Below are positions 16,270 to 25,506 of a stretch of 64,000 nucleotides of DNA, piece after piece (the first letter of the stretch is position 1; every line of letters starts with the position of its first letter). A program made the position numbers and the translations under genes. Under the pieces are notes generated by a model. The model saw only the letters and a list, made by a program, of their open reading frames with translations, searched no databases and had not been told where the DNA came from. The stretch comes from Verrucomicrobiota bacterium. GTDB lineage: Bacteria > Verrucomicrobiota > Verrucomicrobiia > Verrucomicrobiales > Verrucomicrobiaceae. The stretch is from contig JAFLEI010000010.1 in assembly GCA_017301975.1 (NCBI GenBank), positions 120,591 through 184,590 of the forward strand, in the 5' to 3' direction.

Positions 16270-19230
16270 TCAGTGTTGGGCGATGGCGTCTTTTCCACGC
16301 ACCTCGCGAAACTGCGGGCTGCGGACAATGAGATCGATCAAGGTGCCAATGCGGCGGTCGCTGCGGACCATCGAATCAATCAACGGGCGATCAGAGAGCT
16401 GCACGCTGCGGCCGAGGGCGTAGCCGACCACCTTACGGCAGAACTGACGGAGGAAGTCATCGCCACGTTGATTGACCAGATAGTGGCGCAGGTCGTTCAG
16501 CCCATCCCCCGCGGTGCCATCAGGCAGCACGGTTTTCGTGTCAGCCTTGCGAGCGCGACCAATGGCGTCGAAGCCTTCGAGCGCGAAGCCGAAGGGGTCG
16601 ATGCGGCGATGGCAGCCTGCGCAGTTTTCATCGCGGCTGTGGCGCTCGATGAGCTGGCGTTCGCTGAGATTTGCGGGTGCTTCATCAGGCAGCACGGGAA
16701 CCCCCTTGGGAGGAATGGGCAGTTTGTCGCCCAAGATGACTTCGCTGAGCCAGGTGCCGCGCAGGATGGCGCTGGTGCGCGAGGCACCCGATTGCTTCGC
16801 CAGTGTGGCGGCGAATCCAAGGATGCCTCCCCTGCCCTGCGCGTGCAGACCGTCGATGCGCTGCCAGTCGTTTCCTTTCACACCAAGATCGTAGTGCTTT
16901 GCCAGACTACCATTGATAAAGGAGTGATCGGCATTGAGCAGCGAGAGCACGCTTCGGTCGTTTTGAAAGAGGTCGATGAAGAACCTCACAACCTCCTCCT
17001 GCATGTCTGAGCGCAAAGCGAGGAACGAGGGGAAATGGCGCTCGCTTTTTTCATCCAGTGATTCGACATCGCGCACATGCAGCCACTGGCAGCCAAACTC
17101 GGTGGCAAGGCGGCGGATTTTTTCATCCTTCAGCATCCGCGCGGCCTGGGCAGACAGCACGGCGGGATCGTGCAGTTTTCCAGACGCGGCGAGCATGGCG
17201 AGCTCATCATCCGGGCAGGATGACCAGAGGAAATAGCTGAGGCGCGTGGCGAGTTCGTGATCATTCACAGGCGAAGGATTGATGCCCGGAGAGGCCTTTT
17301 CACCACGATAGAGAAATGCGGGTGCCACAAGCACGCGAGAGATCAGCATGCGTACCGCCGCAGCATGGGGCAGCTCTTGCTTGCGCAATTTTTGATACAA
17401 GGCACGCAGCTCAAGCTGCTCCGCATGGCTCAGCGGCCGTCGCCATGCTCGGCTGGCAAAGTCGAGCGCGGCCTGCACATGCCCAGACTCGGCGGCAAGC
17501 TGCTGCTGCTTGAAAAAGTCGGCATCACGATAAATCGGCTCACGCAGCGGCTCAAATGCCTTCGGGTCGGCGTCCTGGGTGGCAAACTGCCAGAGCTGCT
17601 CAAAGACATCGACCTGCTTGAGCGGAGATTCACTGATGAAACGCAGTTCGTCCCAAAGCCGGTCAATTTCAACAATCTGGTCATTGTTAAGCATCAACCG
17701 CTTCAGCGGCTCATCTTCGCGATAGAAAAGCGTGAGCGTCACCACTTCATCCGCAGGAACAATCTTGGTGTAACAAAGCGCGGCAGGGAAAAGCGCTCGG
17801 AACTCAGCGATCTGGGCAGTGAGTCGCTTCCGCAAGTCGCTGTTGTCTCCCACAAGGATCGGCGCATCAAAGCTCAGCGGCTTTTCTCCATCCGACCATG
17901 TGCCTTTTTTAGCAGGTTTGTTGATGGTCACTTTGCTGGCCACAAGTGCAGGAGGTGGGGCGGGGTTGGTGGTCAGCACCCGCACTTGCACGGCCCCCTG
18001 GGAATCGGGATCAAGGCGGGCATTGATGACAAACTCAGCATCTTTGCCGATTTCGGCAGGAAGAACGGCCTCGTCACCGCTGATCGTGACAGGGCGATCT
18101 TTCTGGCCTGGTGTGACGATCCGCGCATTTTCCCAAATGGCCCTGGCCTGACCGATGGAGAATGAAACCAGATAAAGCTTCTTCACGCCATTGGCGGGCA
18201 ATTTAACCCGCAGCGTCTCACTCGCCGTCAAAGGCAGCACCGGCACCTGCCAGGATTTCGGCCCGTTGAGCTTGCCGATGTGTCCGATGCTGCTGAAGCG
18301 CCACAAGGCCTTCTGCCACTGCGAGATGGTTTCAGCCATCCGCGCCGCTGATGCCCCTGCGCGCCACTGCTGGCGCACAAGATCCAGAATCACATTGGGT
18401 TCCGTGCCTTCCAGCGCCGCGCGAAGCTTGCCGAGGTATTTGGCATTCAGCTTCGCGGCGATTTGCTCATCCCTTGTCGCTGCGAGGTATGCCTCCAGAG
18501 GCAGCACACCGCTGTCACCGGTATCGAGCTTGATACCCTGCGCTTCGACCGCTGTGCCATTACTGGATGCGGTAAACTGCGCATAGAATGCGCGAATTTT
18601 CGCCAGCGCTTCGTCAGTCCAGTCACGCTGCGAAGCACTCGAAGAAAAGCTGAGCCCCTGTGGCTTCAATACCGCGTGCGCAGCAATGTCCTTCGCCGCA
18701 TCAAGGTACTTGCTCAGCAACGCAGGCGACATGACAAGCGCCGCCCCTGCATTGGTGAAGCCTTCGCCTGCCGCCCCGTCCACCGGAAACTCCTTCGCCG
18801 GATCGAGCGCCCCCACGCCCGTCAAATCACGCAGCGTATAAGCGTACTCCATGTTCGAAAGACGGCGCAGCACGACGGGGCCGGGATCACCTGCACTGGC
18901 TAGCGCGACCTCCTCCAGCCGGTCCTGCACCCAGCCTGTCAGCAGCGTTTTCTGTTCGGCTGTAAGCTGCGGCTCTTTCTTCGGCGGCATCTCGCCCATG
19001 TGCATCTGCTCCAGCACGCCTTCCCAGATCATGGGCTCGCGCTTGATGTCAGCAACAGTGCCAAAACGCTCCAGATCAAGATCACCCTTCTGCTTCTCCG
19101 TGGAATGGCATGAGTTGCACCGCTCTTTCAGCAGGGGCAGGATCGACTTTTGAAAATCATCCGCGCCAAGCACCCTACCATAAAATGCTATGACTAACAC
19201 GACCACAATGATTTTACTGAAAAACTTCAT
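16270..19230 (-). CDS. DUF1592 multidomain c-type cytochrome protein
   Basis: The 986-residue protein has a short membrane-inserted signal (IIVVVLVIAFYGRVLG), then a PSC cytochrome domain with CNSCH, a DUF1587 block (VVLRRLSNMEYAYTLRDLTGV), the DUF1592 core (ISRVLVAPAFLYRGE), a DUF1588 block with a second haem-like CAGCHRRIDPFGFALEGFD, and a final DUF1585 block (GRSVQLSDRPLIDSMV). This is the standard order. Two CXXCH motifs suggest two c-type haems and therefore electron transfer in the outer compartment. The ATG overlaps the stop of the preceding DUF1501 gene (ATGA, 19227-19230), so expression is coupled. No enzymatic function is established. Confidence 0.93.
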   Translation of the reverse strand: MKFFSKIIVVVLVIAFYGRVLGADDFQKSILPLLKERCNSCHSTEKQKGDLDLERFGTVADIKREPMIWEGVLEQMHMGEMPPKKEPQLTAEQKTLLTGWVQDRLEEVALASAGDPGPVVLRRLSNMEYAYTLRDLTGVGALDPAKEFPVDGAAGEGFTNAGAALVMSPALLSKYLDAAKDIAAHAVLKPQGLSFSSSASQRDWTDEALAKIRAFYAQFTASSNGTAVEAQGIKLDTGDSGVLPLEAYLAATRDEQIAAKLNAKYLGKLRAALEGTEPNVILDLVRQQWRAGASAARMAETISQWQKALWRFSSIGHIGKLNGPKSWQVPVLPLTASETLRVKLPANGVKKLYLVSFSIGQARAIWENARIVTPGQKDRPVTISGDEAVLPAEIGKDAEFVINARLDPDSQGAVQVRVLTTNPAPPPALVASKVTINKPAKKGTWSDGEKPLSFDAPILVGDNSDLRKRLTAQIAEFRALFPAALCYTKIVPADEVVTLTLFYREDEPLKRLMLNNDQIVEIDRLWDELRFISESPLKQVDVFEQLWQFATQDADPKAFEPLREPIYRDADFFKQQQLAAESGHVQAALDFASRAWRRPLSHAEQLELRALYQKLRKQELPHAAAVRMLISRVLVAPAFLYRGEKASPGINPSPVNDHELATRLSYFLWSSCPDDELAMLAASGKLHDPAVLSAQAARMLKDEKIRRLATEFGCQWLHVRDVESLDEKSERHFPSFLALRSDMQEEVVRFFIDLFQNDRSVLSLLNADHSFINGSLAKHYDLGVKGNDWQRIDGLHAQGRGGILGFAATLAKQSGASRTSAILRGTWLSEVILGDKLPIPPKGVPVLPDEAPANLSERQLIERHSRDENCAGCHRRIDPFGFALEGFDAIGRARKADTKTVLPDGTAGDGLNDLRHYLVNQRGDDFLRQFCRKVVGYALGRSVQLSDRPLIDSMVRSDRRIGTLIDLIVRSPQFREVRGKDAIAQH

Positions 19231-20627
19231 GCCAAAATCTCCTTCACAACATTGCCATACACATCCGTGAGGCGGAAATCACGGCCGAGGTGGCGCCATG
19301 TCAGCTTTTCATGATCAAGGCCAAGCTGATTCAAGATCGTGGCATGCAGATCATGCAGATGCACCTTGCCCGAAACGGGACGGAACCCGAAGTCGTCGGT
19401 CTCGCCGAAGGTAAAGCCGGGCCTGATGCCGCCACCGGCCATCCATGTGCAGAAGCTTTCCGGCTGGTGCTCACGGCCATGCTTCTCAATGGGCGAGGTG
19501 CCGCTGAGATCCTGGCTCCATGGCGTACGGCCAAACTCACCGCTCCAGACCACAAGCGTGTCCTCCAGCAGGCCGCGTGATTTAAGATCCTTGATCAGCC
19601 CGGCGCAGGGCTGATCGCTGGAGGCGCAGCTTTTGGGCAGGGCATCGCGGATGTTGCCGTGGTGATCCCACCCGCCCATGGTGACCTGCACAAAGCGCAC
19701 GCCCGCTTCGCTCATCTTGCGCGCCAGCAGGCAGGCGCGGGCATTCTTGTCCGTCTCCTTGCCGCCGACACCATAGAGATGCTTTGTGGCCTCGGACTCA
19801 TTGGAGATGTCCACGAGCTCCGGCGCGGCGGTCTGCATGCGGAAGGCGGTCTCCATGCTCTCGATCATGCCCTCCATACGGGCGTCGGCTCCCGCCTTGT
19901 CGATCAGGCGTTTGTTCATGCGCTGGGTGAAGTCGATGCGCGCGCGCTGTGACTTCGCATCGCCGGAGACATCAGCGAGGTAGTCGATGGGAGATTGCTT
20001 TTCGCTGGAGGGAATGATGACTTTCGTGCCCTGGTGCGCGGCGGGCAAAAAGGACGAACCGTAGAGCCGCGTGTCGCTGTCAGGATGAATGCTGATGAAG
20101 CTGGGCAGATTTTGATTTTCCGCGCCGAGGCCGTAGCTGATCCACGAACCCATGGAGGGGCGCACATCTGCCGTGACGCCCGTGTGAAACTGCAGCGCGG
20201 CAGGCTGATGCTGGTTGTTGTCTGCGTGCACGGCACGCAGCAGACAGATCTCGTCTGCGATGGAAGCGGTGTGGGGAAGGAGGTCGGAGATCATCATGCC
20301 GGATTGTCCGCGCGGCCTCACCTCGCTCTGGGTGGCCAGCGCCAGAAATTTGTCCGTGCCAACCCGCAGTTCATTCGTGTTGATCGGCGCAGTGATCTTC
20401 TGCCCATGCATGCGCCGGATGTAGTCCTTGGGATCAAACAAGTCCGGCTGAGACGGGCCACCGGACATGAAAAGAAAGATCACGCGTTTCGCCTTCGCCG
20501 GAAAGCATGGCGACTTCACGGCCAGAGGGCTTTGCGCCGCCTGCACCAGATCATGCAGAGCGAGCGCACCAAAACCGGTGGCGCTGCGCTGAAGCCAGGA
20601 GCGGCGGGAGAGGGTTGCTGTGTTCAT
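19227..20627 (-). CDS. DUF1501 domain protein, Tat-exported (copy 2)
   Basis: The 466-residue protein starts at the ATG at 20627, before the Tat signal SRRSWLQRSATGFGALAL; 18 upstream in-frame codons overlap the PSD1 gene and are unlikely to be used. Core blocks match copy 1: VIFLFMSGGPSQPDLFDPKD, LVVWSGEFGRTPWSQDLSG and HLHDLHATILNQLGLDHEK. The N-terminal half carries QFHTGVTADVRPSMGSWISYGLG. It overlaps both neighbours by ATGA: start with the PSD1 stop (20624-20627) and stop with the DUF1592 start. It therefore joins the PSD1/DUF1501 and DUF1592/DUF1552 modules into one transcript. Confidence 0.93.
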   Translation of the reverse strand: MNTATLSRRSWLQRSATGFGALALHDLVQAAQSPLAVKSPCFPAKAKRVIFLFMSGGPSQPDLFDPKDYIRRMHGQKITAPINTNELRVGTDKFLALATQSEVRPRGQSGMMISDLLPHTASIADEICLLRAVHADNNQHQPAALQFHTGVTADVRPSMGSWISYGLGAENQNLPSFISIHPDSDTRLYGSSFLPAAHQGTKVIIPSSEKQSPIDYLADVSGDAKSQRARIDFTQRMNKRLIDKAGADARMEGMIESMETAFRMQTAAPELVDISNESEATKHLYGVGGKETDKNARACLLARKMSEAGVRFVQVTMGGWDHHGNIRDALPKSCASSDQPCAGLIKDLKSRGLLEDTLVVWSGEFGRTPWSQDLSGTSPIEKHGREHQPESFCTWMAGGGIRPGFTFGETDDFGFRPVSGKVHLHDLHATILNQLGLDHEKLTWRHLGRDFRLTDVYGNVVKEILA

Positions 20628-23065
20628 AGGCGGATCAGAAATTCGTTTGATGACAGCAGCGCGTGGCTCAGCTCGATCCACGCCTTGTCGCCAGGCATGG
20701 AATCGAGGAACTTCACGGTATCCTCACGTTCCGCGCTGGTGATTGGGCGGCTCAGAACCCGAAGCCAGAGGGCTTCGAGGCGCGCTCCGGAGTTGGGCTC
20801 GGCATCTGCGAGTCGCTTTGCGATTTCGGCAGCACGGGCACGAACAATGTCGCTGTTGAGAAGAAACAGTGCCTGCGTGGGCACGGCGGTTTCGGCACGT
20901 TTGCCGGCGATCTGCGCTGGCTGAGTGAAGTCGAACACATCTCGCAGCTTTGCAGACCCAGGCTGCGCCGCCGTGCGAATGACGGGCAGATAGATGGTGC
21001 GCTCAAAGTCCTGCTCAGGGCGCATTTTTTTGAAGGCAAAGGCGGGAGGATTCACCGCCTTCGGGCTGAGGCTGGTGACGTTCTCAGGAAACTCCAGCGG
21101 CAATGCGGGTCCTCCGCCCGAAGGCGTGAGCCTGCCGCTGATGGCAAGCATGGAATCACGGATCGCCTCGGCATCGAGACGCTGCCGGTTCATGCGCCAG
21201 AGCAGGCGGTTGTCGGGATCTTTGGAGGCGGCGACGGCGCTGTTTGCACTGCTCATGCCGTAGGCGCGGCTGAGAACGATCTCCCGGATGAACTGCTTCT
21301 GCGACCATCCATTCCGCATGAATCGGCCGGCTAGGTGGTCCAGCAGTTCGGAATGTGTGGGCGCCTCGCCACGGGTGCCAAAGTAATCGACACTGCGCAC
21401 CAGCCCTTCACCAAAGAGCTTCTGCCAGATGCGGTTCACGGTGACACGGGCTGTCAGCGGATTGCGTGCGTCGGCAATCCAATCCGCAAGCTGCACCCGG
21501 CCGCTTTGGTTTGGAGGTATCGGCGGAAAAGCGGCCCACGATGCCACGCGCAGAGCGCCACGCTTCACCGGATCTCCCAAGGCATACGGATTGCCACGAA
21601 TGGTGATGCGCATGTCGGCGGGATGTTCACGGTCATGCACGGCAAAGGCCTTTGGAGCGAGAGGAGCGAAGAAGTTGGCGTGCTCGATCTGGCCATTGAG
21701 CGACTTGATCCGGGCCGCCAGTTCATCGCGTTTCTTTTCAAGCCCGGGCTTTGCCTCTTTAGATGCGTTGGCAATCCGGGGTTCGAGCACCGCTTTGGCC
21801 TGATTCGCCTCGTCGCGCTCTTTCTCCCACTTGTGAATCCTTGCCACGTTGGCAGCAAGCATTCGCTCGCGCCCGCTTTTTTGCGCCGCTGTTTCAGGAA
21901 GTTCGCTTTTGTTGACGCTGCTCCAGACACCGTTGTCCGTCTTGTAGGTCGCATCGGTGCTGCGGAACATGCCTGCGATGGCGTAGTAGTCTGTCTGCGC
22001 GATGGGGTCAAACTTGTGATCATGGCAGCGCACGCAGCCCAGTGTCATGCCAAGGAAGGCGGTGCCGACTTTGCTGACCTGCTGATCCACGAGATCGTAT
22101 TCCATCTTGAGCTTGTCCACGGCGACGATCTCGACATCGCCCAGCACAAGAAAACCGGTGGCGGTGATGTTTTCGGCACGTTCCTGCGGTGATGCGGCGG
22201 GCAGAAGGTCTCCGGCGATTTGCTCGCGGATGAAACGGTCGAAGGGCTTGTCTGAATTAAAGGCGTCGATGACGTAGTCGCGGTAGCGCCACGCATGCTC
22301 GGCAAAGACATTGTTGGAGGTGCCGATCTGGTCTGCGTAACCCACAAGATCAAGCCAGTGTCGCGCCCAGCGTTCGCCGAAGGCCACGGATTGCAGCAAG
22401 CGGTCCACGGCTGCGGCACGGGATGCGGGAGACCCATCAAAACCTGCCAGATCCTCCGGCTGCGGCGGCAGGCCTGTGAGATCAAGCGAGACACGGCGCA
22501 GCCAGGTGGAATCATCCGCGTCAGGAGAGGGGGCCAATCCTTGCTCTTCGAGTTTGGCGAGGATAAACCGATCCACAGGGGCCAGCACCCAGCTCGTCTG
22601 CCGGACTGCGGGAGCTTGCTCGTGACGCACAGGCTGGAAGGCCCAGAATTTTTTACCCTCCTCGACATCGATCACACGCGCAGATTTGGCGGTGGCTTGT
22701 TTCACCCGTGAATCAGGCGCACCCATGGCCACCCACTTCTCCAAGATCTCGATCTCACTCGCCGCCATCTTGCCCTTGGGCGGCATTTCCATTTCAGGAT
22801 CGGTGTAGCGCACCGCCGTGATGAGGTGACTTTGAGCCACATCACCAGGCACGATGGCGGGCCCATTGTCACCGCCGGTCTGCCAGCCAGATTTGAGATC
22901 GAGCGCGAGGCCGCCTTTGATCTTTTTCTCGTGCGAATGGCATTCGTAGCAGCGGCTTTGCAGCAGCGGCAGCACCTTGGCTTCAAAGAAGGCCATGTCA
23001 TCGCCAGCACGCGCCGCAGAAAACGCGAGCATGCCGATGCCCAGACTCTGGAAAATGTGTTTCAT
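20624..23065 (-). CDS. PSD1-type cytochrome protein (copy 2)
   Basis: The 813-residue protein starts best at the ATG at 23065, just before a signal-like segment (KHIFQSLGIGMLAFSAARA). It has the haem motif CYECH in the N-terminal PSC domain (VLPLLQSRCYECHSHEKK), DUF1549 (VDRFILAKLEEQGLAPSP, RRVSLDLTGLPP), a second CXXCH (CVRCHDHKFDPI) and DUF1553 (TARVTVNRIWQKLFGEGLV, RQRLDAEAIRDSMLAISGRL). The start overlaps the gntR stop by ATGA, so it is translationally coupled to its probable regulator, which is unusual for a regulator-structural pair. Exported haem protein of unknown reaction. Confidence 0.93.
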   Translation of the reverse strand: MKHIFQSLGIGMLAFSAARAGDDMAFFEAKVLPLLQSRCYECHSHEKKIKGGLALDLKSGWQTGGDNGPAIVPGDVAQSHLITAVRYTDPEMEMPPKGKMAASEIEILEKWVAMGAPDSRVKQATAKSARVIDVEEGKKFWAFQPVRHEQAPAVRQTSWVLAPVDRFILAKLEEQGLAPSPDADDSTWLRRVSLDLTGLPPQPEDLAGFDGSPASRAAAVDRLLQSVAFGERWARHWLDLVGYADQIGTSNNVFAEHAWRYRDYVIDAFNSDKPFDRFIREQIAGDLLPAASPQERAENITATGFLVLGDVEIVAVDKLKMEYDLVDQQVSKVGTAFLGMTLGCVRCHDHKFDPIAQTDYYAIAGMFRSTDATYKTDNGVWSSVNKSELPETAAQKSGRERMLAANVARIHKWEKERDEANQAKAVLEPRIANASKEAKPGLEKKRDELAARIKSLNGQIEHANFFAPLAPKAFAVHDREHPADMRITIRGNPYALGDPVKRGALRVASWAAFPPIPPNQSGRVQLADWIADARNPLTARVTVNRIWQKLFGEGLVRSVDYFGTRGEAPTHSELLDHLAGRFMRNGWSQKQFIREIVLSRAYGMSSANSAVAASKDPDNRLLWRMNRQRLDAEAIRDSMLAISGRLTPSGGGPALPLEFPENVTSLSPKAVNPPAFAFKKMRPEQDFERTIYLPVIRTAAQPGSAKLRDVFDFTQPAQIAGKRAETAVPTQALFLLNSDIVRARAAEIAKRLADAEPNSGARLEALWLRVLSRPITSAEREDTVKFLDSMPGDKAWIELSHALLSSNEFLIRL

Positions 23066-23712
23066 GAGGAGAGCGGCAGCCATTCACGCCAGCCGAGAAT
23101 GTGCTCGCGCATCAGACGCTCGCAAACGGCGGGGCTTTGCGTTTTGAAGCCAGCGATGATGGACTGATGCGCCTCGACGGTCTCCTGAAGCGTCTCACGT
23201 GTCTGGAGCTGATGGCTGCGGTGCAGGCGCCCCAGCCAGAGTTCCAGCTCGCCACGAAGCGAGCGCCAGAGCTTGACCAGGCGTGCATTGCCCGAGGCTT
23301 CCAGAATGATCTGATGAAACTCAAGGTCCAGCAGGGTCACCTCCTGCACGGAACGGGCACGACGCGTGGCGGCCAGATTATCATCGAGCAACGCCATGTC
23401 CGCCTTGAGCGCAGAAGCCGCCAGACGGGAGGCGAGCGGCTCCAGGGCAAGGCGCAGCACGTAGAGCTCCTCGAAATCCTGCGGCGTAAGTTCCTTGACG
23501 AAGGCGCGCCCGGTGGGGCTGAATTCAACAAGTCCCTCACGTTCGAGTGCAAACAGGGCTTCCCGCACCGGCACACGGCTGACTCCAAGCCGTCTGGCCA
23601 CCGCGGACTCCGCCAGCAGCGCCCCGGGTGCGGAGGTGCCGTTGAGGATTTCCGAGCGCAGCCGGGTGGCGGCGGAATCGGAGCGGAAAGCAGGATTGGA
23701 TGCGAGACTCAT
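23062..23712 (-). CDS. GntR family regulator with FCD domain
   Basis: The 216-residue protein has an N-terminal winged helix (residues about 12-75: TRLRSEILNGT, ARRLGVSRVPVREALFALER) and a C-terminal all-helical FCD domain (LRLALEPLASRLAASAL, EFHQIILEASGNARLVKLWRSL, AHQSIIAGF). FCD regulators bind small carboxylic acids or sugar acids, often with a metal held by Asp/His residues, and usually repress the adjacent catabolic operon. No other in-frame ATG precedes the helix, so the start at 23712 is firm. It is the first gene of the 9810-23712 run, with a palindrome one base upstream of its start codon. Confidence 0.92.
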   Translation of the reverse strand: MSLASNPAFRSDSAATRLRSEILNGTSAPGALLAESAVARRLGVSRVPVREALFALEREGLVEFSPTGRAFVKELTPQDFEELYVLRLALEPLASRLAASALKADMALLDDNLAATRRARSVQEVTLLDLEFHQIILEASGNARLVKLWRSLRGELELWLGRLHRSHQLQTRETLQETVEAHQSIIAGFKTQSPAVCERLMREHILGWREWLPLSS

Positions 23713-23713
23713 T

Positions 23714-23723
23714 CGGTATACCG
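23714..23723. promoter_or_regulatory. candidate GntR/FCD operator at the gntR start
   Basis: CGGTATACCG is a perfect 10-bp palindrome ending one base before the gntR ATG. FCD-type GntR regulators recognise short palindromes with a GT-N(0-3)-AC core, and GTATAC fits this. Its position would block transcription or translation start of the whole operon, so autoregulation is likely. Confidence 0.55.
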
Positions 23724-23774
23724 TTTCAATACGGCCCGAATAATCCCATCTTTCTTACGCGATCATTTTCTTTG

Positions 23775-23793
23775 GCCTGCTGTCTTCGCAGGC
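23775..23793. terminator. weak hairpin between the SGNH fusion gene and gntR
   Basis: GCCTGC (23775-23780) pairs with GCAGGC (23788-23793) around a 7-nt loop, just past the stop of the minus-strand fusion gene. No clear U-tract follows on either strand, so this is a weak candidate for ending transcription before the gntR promoter. Confidence 0.3.
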
Positions 23794-23811
23794 AAGGGAC
23801 GCCTCACTACT

Positions 23812-25491
23812 TTACTTCGCGTTCTTCTCGATGAACTCGATGATCGGCGTCGAGTCATCCAGCCCATGCGGATGATGACCGACGCCGGGCTTGCGAATCA
23901 GGGTGATGCTGCCGCCGAGCGCCTTGTAGCGCGTTTCGATCAAGCCTGTGTTTTCGTCCCAAGGGACCACGTCATCGGCATCGCCAAAGACATGCAGAAG
24001 AGGCACATGATTCTTTGCCAGCGGGGCGAGATTGTCCACGGGATTGCCTTTGTAGGCGAGCGCCTCGGCCTCATCCTTGAAGCCCCACAGCTTGGGCACG
24101 AGCGCCCAGTTTTTCGCGTCGCCCTTGCCTTTGCCCTTGCCGCCGGGCCAGCTCTTGAAGTCGCACACCGGCGCATCAGCGTAGATGCAGGAGACTTTGT
24201 CGGGATTCGCAATGGCCCAGTTGTAGCAGTACAGGCCGCCGCGGCTGAGGCCGACGAGGGAGGGCTTCGTGCTCAGATCATAGTTGGAGGTGAGCTCGGC
24301 GTAGCATTGGTTCCACAGCTTCACGGCATCAGGGCAGCCGAGCATGTCGTTGATCTTCATATAGACGATATGAAAGCCTTTTCCGAGGAGCGCGATGTCC
24401 GGTGCTGGCTTGTGTCCAAAGAATTCACCATGCCACACCCACGGGCGCCCCGGGGCGGCGGTCTTCGGAACGACGACCGTCACCGGCTTGCCTGCGATGG
24501 TGAGTTCGTGCTTCGCATAGCCGTTCCACTCACCGGTCTGATTGGGAAACACAATCTCCTTGGTGTTGGCCAGCTTGCGGGCCTCAGCATCCAGTTCGGC
24601 AGCTTTGGCCTTCGCTTCTTCAATCGGCAGACCCGGTGCATTGCCAGGACGCTTGTGCCCCACATAGCTCAGCCAGGCCGGGCGCAGGATGGCGTGTTTC
24701 TTTTTCACCAGAGCAAGGATGGCCGCACCATTGGGATGATCGGGCGTGCCATCCGGCTTCACCTTGAGGCCCCAGGCATCCAGCACAGCATGCGCCATGA
24801 GCAGGTGGCCTTCGGGGCCGGGATGCACGCCGTCTTTGGAAAAGGTAAATTCGGGGTTCGTCTTCCGCTGTTCGGCGATGGCCGCATTCATCGGGCCGTG
24901 AATGTCCAGCACCTCCCAGCCCTTTTGGCGCATGTCGAGCAACCAGTCGCTGTAAAAATCGAGCACCTCGTTGTAGCCTTGGTAAAACTCGCCTGGCTTC
25001 ACCTGGTCGCCAGGAACCACGCGCGCCTTGATCGGCACAGGATCAAACACAGGCGGCGTGAGATGCACAATGCGCGCCCCCGTGGCGATGACTTTGTCAT
25101 GCAGCTTCTTCATGCCATCCTGGAACGCCTTGGTGCGCACCGCGCCGAGGGGGAGGTAAATGCCGTCGTTCATGCCGTAGCAGGCAAAGACAAGCTGCGG
25201 CTTCGTCTTTTCGAGGGCGCGGTCGAGGCGCTCATGCAAATCTGGACGCGGAAACTTGCCGCCCGCGTGGCCCTCTTCGCTCAGGCCGCTCACCGTTTCA
25301 CTGCTAAGTCCCAGCGGGATGATCTCCTTGGTCACTTCCGGGTGCTGAGCGATCAAGGCGGCGTCAATGAACTCCACGTACCCTCCGCCTTGGGTGATGC
25401 TGTCGCCCAGAAAGACGATGCGCTGTTCTTTGGGCAGTTCCGCCGCAAAGGCGGTGACGGAGAGGAGCAGGGAGAGGATGAGATGTCGCAT
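23812..25491 (-). CDS. SGNH hydrolase fused to alpha/beta hydrolase, exported
   Basis: The 559-residue protein has a Sec signal (HLILSLLLSVTAFAAELP) and two enzyme halves. Residues about 20-240: SGNH esterase with IVFLGDSITQGG, FACYGMNDG and DGVHPGPEGH. Residues about 310-559: serine alpha/beta hydrolase with nucleophile elbow SLVGLSRGGLYCYNW, acid in VFGDADDVVPWDEN and histidine in GVGHHPHG. A lysine/alanine-rich linker joins them. The two activities together suggest removal of two kinds of ester substituents, such as acetyl and feruloyl/glucuronoyl-type, from a polysaccharide; that is inference. It lies 15 nt downstream of an unpaired DUF1501 gene. Confidence 0.87.
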   Translation of the reverse strand: MRHLILSLLLSVTAFAAELPKEQRIVFLGDSITQGGGYVEFIDAALIAQHPEVTKEIIPLGLSSETVSGLSEEGHAGGKFPRPDLHERLDRALEKTKPQLVFACYGMNDGIYLPLGAVRTKAFQDGMKKLHDKVIATGARIVHLTPPVFDPVPIKARVVPGDQVKPGEFYQGYNEVLDFYSDWLLDMRQKGWEVLDIHGPMNAAIAEQRKTNPEFTFSKDGVHPGPEGHLLMAHAVLDAWGLKVKPDGTPDHPNGAAILALVKKKHAILRPAWLSYVGHKRPGNAPGLPIEEAKAKAAELDAEARKLANTKEIVFPNQTGEWNGYAKHELTIAGKPVTVVVPKTAAPGRPWVWHGEFFGHKPAPDIALLGKGFHIVYMKINDMLGCPDAVKLWNQCYAELTSNYDLSTKPSLVGLSRGGLYCYNWAIANPDKVSCIYADAPVCDFKSWPGGKGKGKGDAKNWALVPKLWGFKDEAEALAYKGNPVDNLAPLAKNHVPLLHVFGDADDVVPWDENTGLIETRYKALGGSITLIRKPGVGHHPHGLDDSTPIIEFIEKNAK

Positions 25492-25506
25492 GAGGTGGAA
25501 AGGAGA

